Origin: DATHKG01 sp035489435
Lineage (GTDB): Bacteria > Bacteroidota > Bacteroidia > Chitinophagales > Chitinophagaceae
Direction: 5' to 3' (one strand)
DNA: 64,000 nt
Assembly (NCBI GenBank): GCA_035489435.1
Contig: DATHKG010000029.1
Shown: one piece after another, positions 17,602 through 25,546 of the stretch
How the letters are laid out: every line of letters begins with the position of its first letter
Numbering within the stretch: position 1 is the stretch's first letter
The notes under the pieces: generated by a model
Told to the model about the DNA's origin: nothing
Seen by the model: the letters and a program-made list of their open reading frames with translations, nothing else
Databases searched by the model: none
Position numbers and translations under genes: made by a program

Positions 17602-18354
17602 ATGAAAATCGTAGTAATCGGCGGTAGCGGACTTATTGGATCAAATCTCGTAAACAAGTTTCGCCAGCTTGGTCACACAGTGATAGCGGCATCACCGAAT
17701 TCAGGTATTAATACAATTACTGGTGAAGGCCTTGATGAAGCTGTTAAGGACGCAAATGTTGTTGTTGATGTTTCAAATTCGCCATCATTTGAAGACAATG
17801 CAGTTCTGGCGTTTTTTCAAAAATCAACCAATAACCAGGTGACTGCAGAAACTAAAGCGGGTGTACAGCATCATGTTGCAGTATCGGTGGTAGGTGCTGA
17901 ACGTTTGCCGGAAAGTGGTTATCTACGTGCAAAACTTGCGCAGGAAGAACTGATCAAAAAATCCGGTATTCCGTATACGATTTTGCGTTCCACACAATTC
18001 TTTGAATTTGCTGCGGGTATAGCAAAGTCGGGCACAATGGGCGAAGAGATTCACATATCAACAGGTGCGGTACAACCAATCGCTTCTGAAGAGGTAGTAA
18101 ATGCATTGGTGGAAATTGTACTTGGTGGACCCTTAAATACTACTGTTGAAGTCGCAGGTCCGGTACGTATGCCGATGTATGAATTTATTCGCTACTACCT
18201 GGATGCTACAGAAGATTCACGTCACTTGATAGCGGATGAGCATGCCCGTTATTTCGGAACCGAATTGAATGATGACGCGCTTGTACCAGGCGAAAATCCA
18301 CGTCTTGGAAAAATTAAATATGAAGATTGGTTCCGCACCCAGTTAGTTAGTTAG
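17602..18354 (+). CDS. NmrA-like NAD(P)-binding SDR protein
   Basis: Atypical short-chain dehydrogenase/reductase of 250 residues. The Rossmann nucleotide-binding motif is GGSGLIG at residues 7-13. The later segments (AGVQHHVAVSVVGAERLPESGYLRAKLAQEELIKKSGIPYTILRSTQFFEF) match NmrA-like and YwnB-like proteins, which act as redox sensors or reductases. A classical YxxxK is represented only by YLRAKLAQ. The last codons and the stop are inside a 4-bp tandem repeat, so the extreme C-terminus (LVS) is repeat-encoded. Confidence 0.88.
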   Translation: MKIVVIGGSGLIGSNLVNKFRQLGHTVIAASPNSGINTITGEGLDEAVKDANVVVDVSNSPSFEDNAVLAFFQKSTNNQVTAETKAGVQHHVAVSVVGAERLPESGYLRAKLAQEELIKKSGIPYTILRSTQFFEFAAGIAKSGTMGEEIHISTGAVQPIASEEVVNALVEIVLGGPLNTTVEVAGPVRMPMYEFIRYYLDATEDSRHLIADEHARYFGTELNDDALVPGENPRLGKIKYEDWFRTQLVS

Positions 18355-18377
18355 TTAGGTAGTTAGTTAGGTAGGTA
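18341..18377 (+). repeat. AGTT/AGGT tetranucleotide repeat over a stop codon
   Basis: Nine 4-bp units (AGTT, some AGGT) occupy 18341-18376 and include the TAG stop at 18352-18354 of the SDR gene. Because a 4-bp AGTT array gives a TAG in each frame within 12 bases, changes in unit number alter only the last residues. Confidence 0.9.
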
Positions 18378-18385
18378 AAGTTTAT

Positions 18386-18545
18386 TCGATCAGTGCCTTC
18401 GTAACGAAGATGACGGGTGTCAGCTCGTTGAGGCGGCTGTAAGGGGCTTGCACTTTCCACCCGTTCGTGCAAGGGACAACCCCAAGTCGGCGCGGTGTCC
18501 CCGTGAAAAACCGATCAGCTACACAGCGATACGCCAGGCAATAGG
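18386..18545. other. GC-rich hairpin element, probably a dispersed non-coding repeat
   Basis: A block visibly richer in G+C than its surroundings with consecutive inverted repeats: CTTCG/CGAAG (18397-18409), TGAC/GTCA (18411-18422), CTTGCAC/GTGCAAG (18447-18473) and GGGACA/TGTCCC (18473-18501). CGATCAG occurs near both ends. A minus-strand reading frame of 96 codons across it has no family resemblance, and another frame reads a stop-interrupted peptide I recall being annotated repeatedly in Chitinophagaceae genomes, which fits an interspersed element. That recollection is unverified. It could also be a structured RNA. Confidence 0.5.
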
Positions 18546-18579
18546 TATTCTTATTTTCTAATGATAAAAAGGATTTAAC

Positions 18580-18768
18580 ATGAATACAATCCTTTCTCCT
18601 CAAAAAGGAGATTCCTACAAAGAGGTGACTTTGCCAGAAGGAATCCAGGAAAGCATATATCCGGATCAGCACGAAATAAATATAACTGATGGCGGTGAGT
18701 TCCTGGATGATGGCATACGAATGAAAGATCAGCCGTACGGGGAAACAACCGTGAAGGAAAATGAATAA
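18580..18768 (+). CDS. Small acidic hypothetical protein
   Basis: A 62-codon frame with ATG after an A-rich stretch (GATAAAAAGGATTTAAC). The product is acidic and hydrophilic with no Cys, no membrane segment and no motif I recognise (it contains SPQKGDSYKEVTLPEGIQ and ends TTVKENE). It lies 53 bp before the alpha/beta hydrolase gene on the same strand. Codon choice resembles neighbours, which is the main support; it may still be spurious. Confidence 0.45.
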   Translation: MNTILSPQKGDSYKEVTLPEGIQESIYPDQHEINITDGGEFLDDGIRMKDQPYGETTVKENE

Positions 18769-18821
18769 ATCTTCACAAACCTCAGTTAGAGCTAAATTTT
18801 AAAATCAAAAAACAAAATTTT

Positions 18822-19541
18822 ATGTTATCACAAAATGAAGAATCTCAACCAAACAAAAAAGGGATAAAGAACGTGGTATTTGTACATGGTGCCTTTGCGG
18901 ATGGCAGCAGCTGGTCGAAGGTCATCACACAATTGCAGGCTAAAGGCTACAACGTTATTGCTGCTCAAAATCCACTCACTTCGTTCACTGATGATGTTGC
19001 TGCGGCCAGGCGTGCCATAGCTCAAATGGACGGCCCCGTACTGCTGGTGGGACACTCCTATGGTGGAATGGTGATTTCCGAAGCGGGAAAAGATCCAAAG
19101 GTAGCCGGATTGCTTTACATTGCTGCATTGGTTCCAGAGGAAGGACAAAATGTTAACGACGTTAATGCAGCGATGCCACTAACAGGTGTTGGACCGGAGT
19201 TCCAGCTCAGTCCCGAGGGCTTTTTATCTTTGTCTTTGAAAGGTATCAACGAGTTTTTTGCCCAGGACGCTTCACCTGAAGAAAGAAAAGTAATATACGC
19301 TACACAGGTTGACTGGGCTGAATCAGCCACCCATGTGAAAGTGTTCAGCCCGGCATGGAAAACCAAACCTTCCTGGGTTATCGTCGCAGCAAAAGACGGA
19401 ATGATCAACCCTGATCTTCAGCGATTCAAAACGAAGTTGATCAATGCAACCACGATCGAACTTGCATCCAGCCATGTTCCAATGATTTCCCAACCAAACA
19501 AAGTAGCGGATTTCATCATCAGTGCAGCCGGACAATTATAA
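18822..19541 (+). CDS. Alpha/beta fold hydrolase (Abhydrolase_6 type)
   Basis: Hydrolase of 239 residues without signal peptide. FVHGAFADGSSW near residue 20 supplies the oxyanion region, GHSYGG (Ser79) the nucleophile, and a C-terminal segment ELASSHVPMISQP the catalytic His, with Asp probably in AAKDGMINPD. It resembles EstC and hydroxynitrile-lyase-like small alpha/beta proteins. The substrate is unknown. It sits in the accessory group with the esterase at 16502 and the SDR at 17602. Confidence 0.88.
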   Translation: MLSQNEESQPNKKGIKNVVFVHGAFADGSSWSKVITQLQAKGYNVIAAQNPLTSFTDDVAAARRAIAQMDGPVLLVGHSYGGMVISEAGKDPKVAGLLYIAALVPEEGQNVNDVNAAMPLTGVGPEFQLSPEGFLSLSLKGINEFFAQDASPEERKVIYATQVDWAESATHVKVFSPAWKTKPSWVIVAAKDGMINPDLQRFKTKLINATTIELASSHVPMISQPNKVADFIISAAGQL

Positions 19542-19591
19542 GCCGGGGTAACTGGTTTATCCCATAATGATTATGCGGCCATCCCTGCTTA

Positions 19592-19713
19592 GCATTTTCA
19601 ATTGTCAATTATCATTTTCAATTATGAATGAAAATGCATAACTCACCACTAAATAACTTCTTTCATAATTCATAACTCATAATTCATATCTCTCTTAAAA
19701 TAATTCTCTTAAA
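19592..19713 (+). repeat. Nested short repeats before the bestrophin gene
   Basis: The gap between the hydrolase and bestrophin genes is built of repeats: CATTTTCAATT at 19593 and 19613 (period 20); an inverted repeat GCATTTTCA / TGAAAATGC (19592-19600, 19629-19637); TCATAATTCATA at 19663 and 19677; and TCTCTTAAA at 19691 and 19705. The last four share a 14-bp phase (19663, 19677, 19691, 19705), and the final unit ends directly at the GTG start at 19714. Confidence 0.8.
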
Positions 19714-20721
19714 GTGCATAGTGGAAAATCATATAAACTTTCGGAATTTCTTTTTTGGACGCGAAGAAGCATAATTTGGCTCCTGTTGTGGAGCATTATT
19801 ACTACAGTCCTGTACCAGGTATTTGATTTAAAATGGATATCAGTTCCGTGGACGGTTGTGGCCTTGCTGGGTACGGCTACCGCTTTTATTGTTGGGTTTA
19901 AAAATGTACAAACCTATAATCGTACCTGGGAGGCCAGGACAATTTGGGGCGCTGCTATCAGCGCCAGTCGATCCTGGGCACTGATGTGCCGGGATTTTAT
20001 CGGGGACGACAACAAGTCCAGGGAAATTATCTATCGACATTTCGCATGGCTTACTGCTTTGCGATACCAGCTCAGAGTGCACAGGAATTGGGAATCCACA
20101 AACAAATCATATAACAAAGAGTATAAACAATTTTATACTATTCCCGAACTGGAAACGCCCTTGGAAAAGGAATTATTGAAATACATAACAAAGGACGAAC
20201 TGGAAATGATCATGTCCAAAAATAATAAGGCAGTTCAATTGTTAAGCTTACAAAGCACTGCTCTGACAAATCTTTATACAGAAGGCTTGCTGGATAATTT
20301 CAGGTTTATGGAAATGCATAGTGCGCTAAGAGAATTTTCCAACCACCAGGGAAAGAGTGAAAGAATCAAAAATTTTCCTTACCCCAGGCAATATGCCACC
20401 ATAAATACGCTTTTTGTAAAACTGTTTTGCATTTTGCTTCCATTTTCCCTGCTGGGGGAATTCAGTAGCCTGAATGAAAATATTGATGGGTTTTTGAAAG
20501 GGAATATGGTTTGGTTTGTTATACCATTCAGCGTTTTGATCTCATGGGTATATACATCATTGGAACAGGTGGGTGAAAGCACAGAGAATCCATTTGAAGG
20601 TAATGCTAATGATGTTCCCATCTCACAAATGAGCCGGGCGGTAGAGATTGATATAAGGGAGATGCTTGGGGAGACTGATTTGCCGCCGGTTTTGCAGCCG
20701 CAAAACAATATCGTTTTATAA
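19714..20721 (+). CDS. Bestrophin-family channel (UPF0187)
   Basis: Integral membrane protein of 335 residues of the bacterial bestrophin family, pentameric ion channels. Evidence: N-terminal WTRRSIIWLLLWSIITTVLY helix, then TVVALLGTATAFIVGFKNVQTYNRTWEARTIWG, the family's conserved block, and C-terminal SLEQVGESTENPFEGNANDVP, with late hydrophobic helices near FVKLFCILLPFSLLG and WFVIPFSVLISWVY. Start is GTG at 19714; no ATG fits. Homologues are reported as cation- or anion-selective, so ion preference is not claimed. Confidence 0.92.
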   Translation: MHSGKSYKLSEFLFWTRRSIIWLLLWSIITTVLYQVFDLKWISVPWTVVALLGTATAFIVGFKNVQTYNRTWEARTIWGAAISASRSWALMCRDFIGDDNKSREIIYRHFAWLTALRYQLRVHRNWESTNKSYNKEYKQFYTIPELETPLEKELLKYITKDELEMIMSKNNKAVQLLSLQSTALTNLYTEGLLDNFRFMEMHSALREFSNHQGKSERIKNFPYPRQYATINTLFVKLFCILLPFSLLGEFSSLNENIDGFLKGNMVWFVIPFSVLISWVYTSLEQVGESTENPFEGNANDVPISQMSRAVEIDIREMLGETDLPPVLQPQNNIVL

Positions 20722-20833
20722 TTAATTACAATAAGTCTATGAGCTGATTCAGTCGGTTCATAGAGATTGTTAGGCTGAAAATAATATTTTTTTATCTTCT
20801 GCGTTATTGCATTTAAATCAAAATCCAATCCAA

Positions 20834-21334
20834 ATGAAAAAATTACTCATGGGATCCCTTGCCCTGACCCTTTTTTCCTGCGCTATTTTAATCTTCCAGG
20901 TTAGTTGTAGTAAAGATGCCATTGCCCAGGTGGCTGAATATATTTTGCCGGCGGCCAGTTCTACTAACCTTGGCGGTGTAATGATCGGCGACGGGCTACA
21001 GGTAACAAGTGCAGGGAAGCTTTCCGTGGTCACAAATGATAGCACCAATATTTCCCAAAAGAACATCATTCTTTTAGAGGACCAGCTTGATGGTTTTATT
21101 ATCTGTAATTATGATGGGAGCGGCAAGAAAAAAATTCCGATTACCTTGCCTGCCGGACGCCAGCTGAATGGTACGAATGCCAAACTTTCACCAGATGGTA
21201 CGAAGCTTTTTTTCGACGTGTATGAAAGCAGTACCGGGACAAGTTTTATTTATTCAGCTTCCATCGATGGCAGCAATATTACCCCGGTGATTTCCAGTGA
21301 TACTCGTCCATACAAAATACTTGGAGCCTATTAA
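20834..21334 (+). CDS. Lipoprotein with partial WD40-like (PD40) segment
   Basis: Lipoprotein of 166 residues. The ATG at 20834 gives MKKLLMGSLALTLFSC, with a second possible lipobox Cys in IFQVSC. The middle has a repeat-like GLQVTSAGKLSV, and the end resembles one or two PD40 blades (GFIICNYDGSGKKKI, AKLSPDGTKLFFDVYES, IYSASIDGSNITPV). It is too short for a complete propeller, so it may be a truncated relative of TolB-like proteins or a small independent protein. It ends five bases from the convergent aldo/keto reductase gene. An inverted repeat (TCTATGA/TCATAGA, 20736-20764) lies in its upstream region. Confidence 0.75.
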   Translation: MKKLLMGSLALTLFSCAILIFQVSCSKDAIAQVAEYILPAASSTNLGGVMIGDGLQVTSAGKLSVVTNDSTNISQKNIILLEDQLDGFIICNYDGSGKKKIPITLPAGRQLNGTNAKLSPDGTKLFFDVYESSTGTSFIYSASIDGSNITPVISSDTRPYKILGAY

Positions 21335-21339
21335 TAGTG

Positions 21340-22329
21340 TTATCGGTTCAGGTGTTCCATAAATCTTTCAGGGTAGCGTGTGCCTGAAACAATTCCGGCA
21401 GGCATAATTGCTTCGATGCTTCCCAGGTCTTCACTGGTCAGTTGCACATTTTCGGAGGAGATGTTTTCTTCAAGATATTTTATTCTTTTGGTGCCGGGGA
21501 TGGCAATGATATCCTCACCCTGCGCAAGCACCCATGCAATGGCAAGTTGTGATGCTGTGCAGCCTTTTTGCTTTGCAATCGTTTTTATTTTTTCCACCAA
21601 CTCCAGGTTTTTGAAGAAGTTATCACCCTGGAAGCGTGGCATGTTGACGCGATTGTCTTTAAGATCTTCCGGTGTTTTTAATTCACCGCTTAGGAAGCCC
21701 CGGCTTAAGGGCGAATAGGCAACAAGCCCGATCCCAAGCTCGCGGATTGTTGGAAGCACTTCGGTCTCAATATCGCGGCTCCAGAGGGAGTATTCAATTT
21801 GCAAAGCGGTAATGGTGTGAACGGCAGCAGCCTTGCGTATTGTCGCTGTGGATGCTTCCGAGAGCCCGATGTAACGAACCACTCCTTTTTCAACTAATTC
21901 GGATAGCGCGCCGACTGTGTCTTCAACAGGCACTTTAGGGTCTACACGTCCCTGGGTGTAAAGATCGATATAATCAGTTTTGAGCCGCTGAAGACTATAC
22001 ATTACTGCATTTCGGATATAATCAGGATGTCCATTTACCGGCCCGTGTGCCATCGATTTGTTAGGGCCGGGAGCAATGAGTACTCCGGTCTTTACCGAAA
22101 TAAAAGCTTTGTCACGTTTGCCTTTAATGGCCCGGGAGATGAGCTCCTCATTATGTCCCATCCGATAGTAATCGGCAGTGTCTAAAAAGTTGTGCCCGAG
22201 TTCAAGGGCTCTTTCAATAGTGGCTATGGATTCTTTATCATCGCTTTGTCCATAGGCGCCGGACATTCCCATACATCCTAATCCTACTGCTGATACAAGA
22301 GGGCCGTTTGTTCCTAATCTTCTGTTCAT
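21340..22329 (-). CDS. Aldo/keto reductase, catalytic His replaced
   Basis: AKR-family TIM-barrel protein of 329 residues (VGLGCMGMSGAYG near the N-terminus). Asp50 (FLDTAD), Tyr55 and Lys80 (ISVKTG) of the catalytic tetrad are recognisable. The fourth, His in the usual YxQHRVDP, is Gly127 here (LYTQGRVDP). NADPH-binding elements near the C-terminus (IPGTKRIKYLEENI) look intact. His helps bind the substrate carbonyl in AKRs, so activity may be altered. The gene is 64 bp downstream of an AraC regulator on the same strand, a common arrangement in which the regulator may control the reductase. Confidence 0.9.
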   Translation of the reverse strand: MNRRLGTNGPLVSAVGLGCMGMSGAYGQSDDKESIATIERALELGHNFLDTADYYRMGHNEELISRAIKGKRDKAFISVKTGVLIAPGPNKSMAHGPVNGHPDYIRNAVMYSLQRLKTDYIDLYTQGRVDPKVPVEDTVGALSELVEKGVVRYIGLSEASTATIRKAAAVHTITALQIEYSLWSRDIETEVLPTIRELGIGLVAYSPLSRGFLSGELKTPEDLKDNRVNMPRFQGDNFFKNLELVEKIKTIAKQKGCTASQLAIAWVLAQGEDIIAIPGTKRIKYLEENISSENVQLTSEDLGSIEAIMPAGIVSGTRYPERFMEHLNR

Positions 22330-22393
22330 AATTTAAATTTTATTGTTGAACAAAGATGCCGAGAACATAAGAACAGGAGCCGGACAAATCATA

Positions 22394-23251
22394 TTAGTCC
22401 CCTGACAAATCCTGCACGAACATGCTGATAGTTTTGCCGTTTACTTTTTTAAATAAACGGGCGAAGTATTCTGGATCGTTAAATCCAAGATCGTAAGCGA
22501 GTTCCTTGATGGAACTTTCCGAATAGTAGAGACGGCGTTTTGCTTCCAGCATGAGACGACCTGTAATAAATTCTTTAGGAGAAACTCCTGCATAGTGTTT
22601 AACAATGCTGTACAAGCTGTTGGTACCAACCGTGAGCTTTTCAGCGATATCGGTAACAGTTGTATGTTCGGTAAGATTATTTTCTACAAACAGTTTGAAC
22701 CGGATATATGTAGACAGCCTGTTGTCTGCAGGGCTTTTATCAGTAGCAAAATAAGCTGCGTTGATTTCTGTAAAAAGGCTGTTGAGGTGTGCCAGGATTA
22801 TGTCAGGACTTGTATCCATCGCGCTTAACAATTCCTGGAGAATTTCAAATACAGATTTCACCCTTGCCGCAGGTAAAGAAGAAAATTGAATCTTTTGCTT
22901 GTTAAAAGGGTTGATGAGGAAAGGATATTGTTTTGGTAGGAGGGATAGACAGTTTTCATCAAAACCTAGCTTGAAATAGTCGGTTCCTTTTTTTGTGGAT
23001 GGAAGCTTGTGGATTTGGTGGGGGAGGATAAAAAGAAGTTCATTGTTTCTTATATCATATTCGTGAAGGTCTACGCCATGCCGGGTGAGGCCTTCTATCA
23101 TAAAGATGAAAAAATAGTGTGACTTGCGGTGTGTGGGCCCATATATGCCAACTATTTCGGAAGCAAGGTGCCCGAATGTCGGTGAAATAAGACGGATACT
23201 GAGTTTGTTATTTTGTTTATAACGATGGAGGAATGATTCTGGATTTTGCAT
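22394..23251 (-). CDS. AraC-family transcriptional regulator
   Basis: Regulator of 285 residues. The N-terminal half is a cupin-like sensing domain (HEYDIRNNELLFILPHQIHKL). The C-terminal hundred residues are a double helix-turn-helix HTH_18 domain (TDIAEKLTVGTNSLYSIVKHYAGVSPKEFITGRLMLEAKRRL, then IKELAYDLGFNDPEYFARLFKKVNGKT). It probably controls itself and the downstream aldo/keto reductase. The 263 bp upstream (23252-23514) contain no gene; an inverted TCTGCCT/AGGCAGA (23389-23435) is present there. Confidence 0.92.
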   Translation of the reverse strand: MQNPESFLHRYKQNNKLSIRLISPTFGHLASEIVGIYGPTHRKSHYFFIFMIEGLTRHGVDLHEYDIRNNELLFILPHQIHKLPSTKKGTDYFKLGFDENCLSLLPKQYPFLINPFNKQKIQFSSLPAARVKSVFEILQELLSAMDTSPDIILAHLNSLFTEINAAYFATDKSPADNRLSTYIRFKLFVENNLTEHTTVTDIAEKLTVGTNSLYSIVKHYAGVSPKEFITGRLMLEAKRRLYYSESSIKELAYDLGFNDPEYFARLFKKVNGKTISMFVQDLSGD

Positions 23252-23514
23252 AGGTCAAATAGTAAATGATGTCACTCAAAAAGGTAAGTTACAGTTAATC
23301 CTGATCCAATCTATTTGCATTGATCAAGATTAATAATTTGTTGTCTTCCTTTTTTCATCATTATTTCGTCCAGTCATAAAGGAATTAATCTGCCTGCCTC
23401 TGCTTTTTTTTCATTTCCACTTAAAGAAAGGCAGAAGTTTGAAAAGGACATTTGATGTTTAGGCTTTTGAATTAAACAAGGTGATAAGCGTAAATTGAGT
23501 GCTGCCATGTTTTG

Positions 23515-23880
23515 TTAACTGTCAGCATATCGCTCTTGCAGGTACTTCTGTAACACTAAGGCATGATTATGATGTTCATCTTTTGCGGCGTATATAAGCG
23601 TCACTAATTTTTTATCTTTGTGTCTGTCCACAAAGACATCAACACCTTTATTCTTTTTTAGTTCAGATTTGTATTTTCTTTGAAATTCATTCCAAAATTT
23701 GGGGTCATGCCCAAACCATTTTCTTAAAGCAGGGGAAGGCGCTATGTCTTTAGCCCATTCATCAATTTCAATTACTTCGGTTTTTATCCCTCTTGGCCAG
23801 ATTCTATCAACCAATATTCTAAACCCATCCTTTTTGAGAGGCCTGTCATAAGCTCGTTTTATTTCTATCAGGGGAGGCAT
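23515..23880 (-). CDS. DUF488 family protein
   Basis: Cytosolic protein of 121 residues of the DUF488 (YeaO-like) family: IKRAYDRPLKKDGFRILVDRIWPRGIKTE at the N-terminus, IAPSPALRKWFGHDP in the middle and VTLIYAAKDEHHNHALVLQKYL at the end are the family's conserved blocks. Biochemical function is not established. It follows a DUF3606 gene by 16 bp on the same strand, so they are probably cotranscribed. Confidence 0.92.
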   Translation of the reverse strand: MPPLIEIKRAYDRPLKKDGFRILVDRIWPRGIKTEVIEIDEWAKDIAPSPALRKWFGHDPKFWNEFQRKYKSELKKNKGVDVFVDRHKDKKLVTLIYAAKDEHHNHALVLQKYLQERYADS

Positions 23881-23896
23881 AATATTTATCAGATAG

Positions 23897-24088
23897 TTAA
23901 GAGTTCTTTTTACAATGTTGAAGATATTTTCTGATTTCCTCCGTTGAATTCCCGACTTTGTTAATGATTGATAGAATGTTTTCCGGAGTAATGCCGAAGT
24001 GAATCGACCACCAGATTAATTCACCACAATTATTCTGATCTACTTTGGCCAAAGTAGCAGGTTTCTTCATTTGGATGCTCTCACTCAT
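23897..24088 (-). CDS. DUF3606 family small protein
   Basis: Protein of 63 residues starting MSESIQMKKPATLAKV; an ATG six codons upstream (24106) is possible. The core reads CGELIWWSIHFGITPENILSIINKVGNSTEEIRKYL, matching DUF3606, whose members have about 60 residues and a short helical fold. Function unknown. It leads a two-gene unit with DUF488 and is divergent from the AraC gene at 24280. Confidence 0.85.
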   Translation of the reverse strand: MSESIQMKKPATLAKVDQNNCGELIWWSIHFGITPENILSIINKVGNSTEEIRKYLQHCKKNS

Positions 24089-24279
24089 ACCAGGCAAAAT
24101 TACCATTAAATACGTTAAGACGTTTTAGATAAATAGACAAAAATTTGCTCATTCAGGCCAATCTTAACATCATGTTAATTTTGATAAGGCGCTCAGGCAG
24201 GAAGTAATGGGGCTCATTCTAATAATACTGACCGTCTTTAGTTATTCCAGCCAAATCGATTAACTTGCTTAAATAATTA

Positions 24280-25074
24280 ATGTTAATGGGCTTAATTGCA
24301 TTATTGCCTGAAATAAACAAACGACCTAACTCGGTATTTGTATTGCATGAAAAATCCGAAAAGTTAATTCCCGCTCATACTCATAATAAGGGGCAGCTAA
24401 GCTATGTTGAAGGAGGAATAGCGTACATTACCATTGCTAATAAAACTTATTTTGTTCCGGCACGCCACTATTTCTGGATTCCGAAAGGATTAAAGCACGT
24501 TCTTCGGATAGGACATTCTGCAACGGTTCTCCGGTCTTTGTATTTTTATGGCCTGGATGATCACACTAATCCGTTTTATAAAAGGCTGGGCATATACCCT
24601 GCAAGGGAGTTATTGATTCAAATGATTAACTACACAGAGCAGTGGGACGGGAAACATGTAACTATTAAAGACTATAATTTTGAATTTCTTATTTCATTGA
24701 AGAAGCTATTACCCGGGATAAGCAACAAGTCTTTGCCTATCATTTTGCCATTAACTGACGATGACCGCATGCAAAAGATCGTGAGGCATCTTGAGAAAAA
24801 CATATCAGAACAACTCAGTTTAGAATCTGTAAGCAAAAAATTCAATCTTGGGAAAAGGTCATTGTCCCGTTTGTTTCAATCAACATTAAAAATTTCATTT
24901 TTGCAGTATCTGAAAACAGTAAGAATGATAAAAGCAATTGAAATCATTTTAAAAACAACTAAATCGATAAAAGAAGTCTCCTTTATGTGTGGTTATAGCG
25001 ATATTGGTTCCTTTAGTAATGCTTTTTATCAATTTACACATTTCCGACCTTCAGACTTCAGGAAAACCAGGTAG
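24280..25074 (+). CDS. AraC-family regulator with cupin domain
   Basis: Regulator of 264 residues. An N-terminal cupin (HTHNKGQLSYVEGGIAYITIANKTYFVPARHYFWIPKGLKHVL) has His residues placed as in ligand- or metal-binding AraC cupins. C-terminal HTH_18: LSLESVSKKFNLGKRSLSRLFQ and IKEVSFMCGYSDIGSFSNAFYQFTHFRPSDFR. An alternative start ATG lies two codons on (24286). The neighbours downstream are a DoxX-like membrane protein and a sigma factor, its likely but unproven targets. Confidence 0.92.
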   Translation: MLMGLIALLPEINKRPNSVFVLHEKSEKLIPAHTHNKGQLSYVEGGIAYITIANKTYFVPARHYFWIPKGLKHVLRIGHSATVLRSLYFYGLDDHTNPFYKRLGIYPARELLIQMINYTEQWDGKHVTIKDYNFEFLISLKKLLPGISNKSLPIILPLTDDDRMQKIVRHLEKNISEQLSLESVSKKFNLGKRSLSRLFQSTLKISFLQYLKTVRMIKAIEIILKTTKSIKEVSFMCGYSDIGSFSNAFYQFTHFRPSDFRKTR

Positions 25075-25143
25075 AAATTCCCTGGCAATTGTAACCTTTT
25101 CATTGTTCACTGTCTCCATGAAAGTATACCAAACTTCAAAAAA

Positions 25144-25530
25144 ATGGAAACAATCGCACTTAACCAACCAACAACGTCCACTTTCAACTTCCTGAAATTA
25201 ACATATGGTATTGTCCCCATTGTTGCCGGGCTAGACAAATTCACTAATTTACTTACTGATTGGGAAAAATATCTTAATCCGGATCTTGCGAAATTGTTAC
25301 CCTTTGCTCCCCATACCTTTATGATGATCGTTGGGGTAATTGAAATAATAGCCGGGTTTATTGTATTGGCAAAACCCGCCATTGGTGGATATATAGTAGC
25401 AGCCTGGTTAACATTAATTGCCTTTACATTACTGGCAAGCGGTAATTACCTGGATGTTGCTGTACGGGACCTGGTAATGGCTATTGGTGCATTTTCCCTT
25501 GCGCGGATGGCAAAATTTAACCCGGCATAA
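25144..25530 (+). CDS. DoxX-like small membrane protein
   Basis: Protein of 128 residues with about four hydrophobic helices: LTYGIVPIVAGLDKFTNLL, FMMIVGVIEIIAGFIVLAKP, GGYIVAAWLTLIAFTLLASG and LVMAIGAFSLARM. Organisation resembles DoxX/DUF-type inner-membrane proteins; no active residue is evident. It is 16 bp before an ECF sigma gene, so it could be part of that signalling unit, perhaps in the place of an anti-sigma protein, although it has no recognisable anti-sigma domain. Confidence 0.75.
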   Translation: METIALNQPTTSTFNFLKLTYGIVPIVAGLDKFTNLLTDWEKYLNPDLAKLLPFAPHTFMMIVGVIEIIAGFIVLAKPAIGGYIVAAWLTLIAFTLLASGNYLDVAVRDLVMAIGAFSLARMAKFNPA

Positions 25531-25546
25531 ACAAACGATTTTCAGG

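Noticed and set aside
18382..18672. Minus-strand 96-codon frame across the GC-rich element
   Set aside because: It crosses hairpins, overlaps the start of the 18580 plus-strand gene, has no family resemblance and unusual composition; better explained as a non-coding element.
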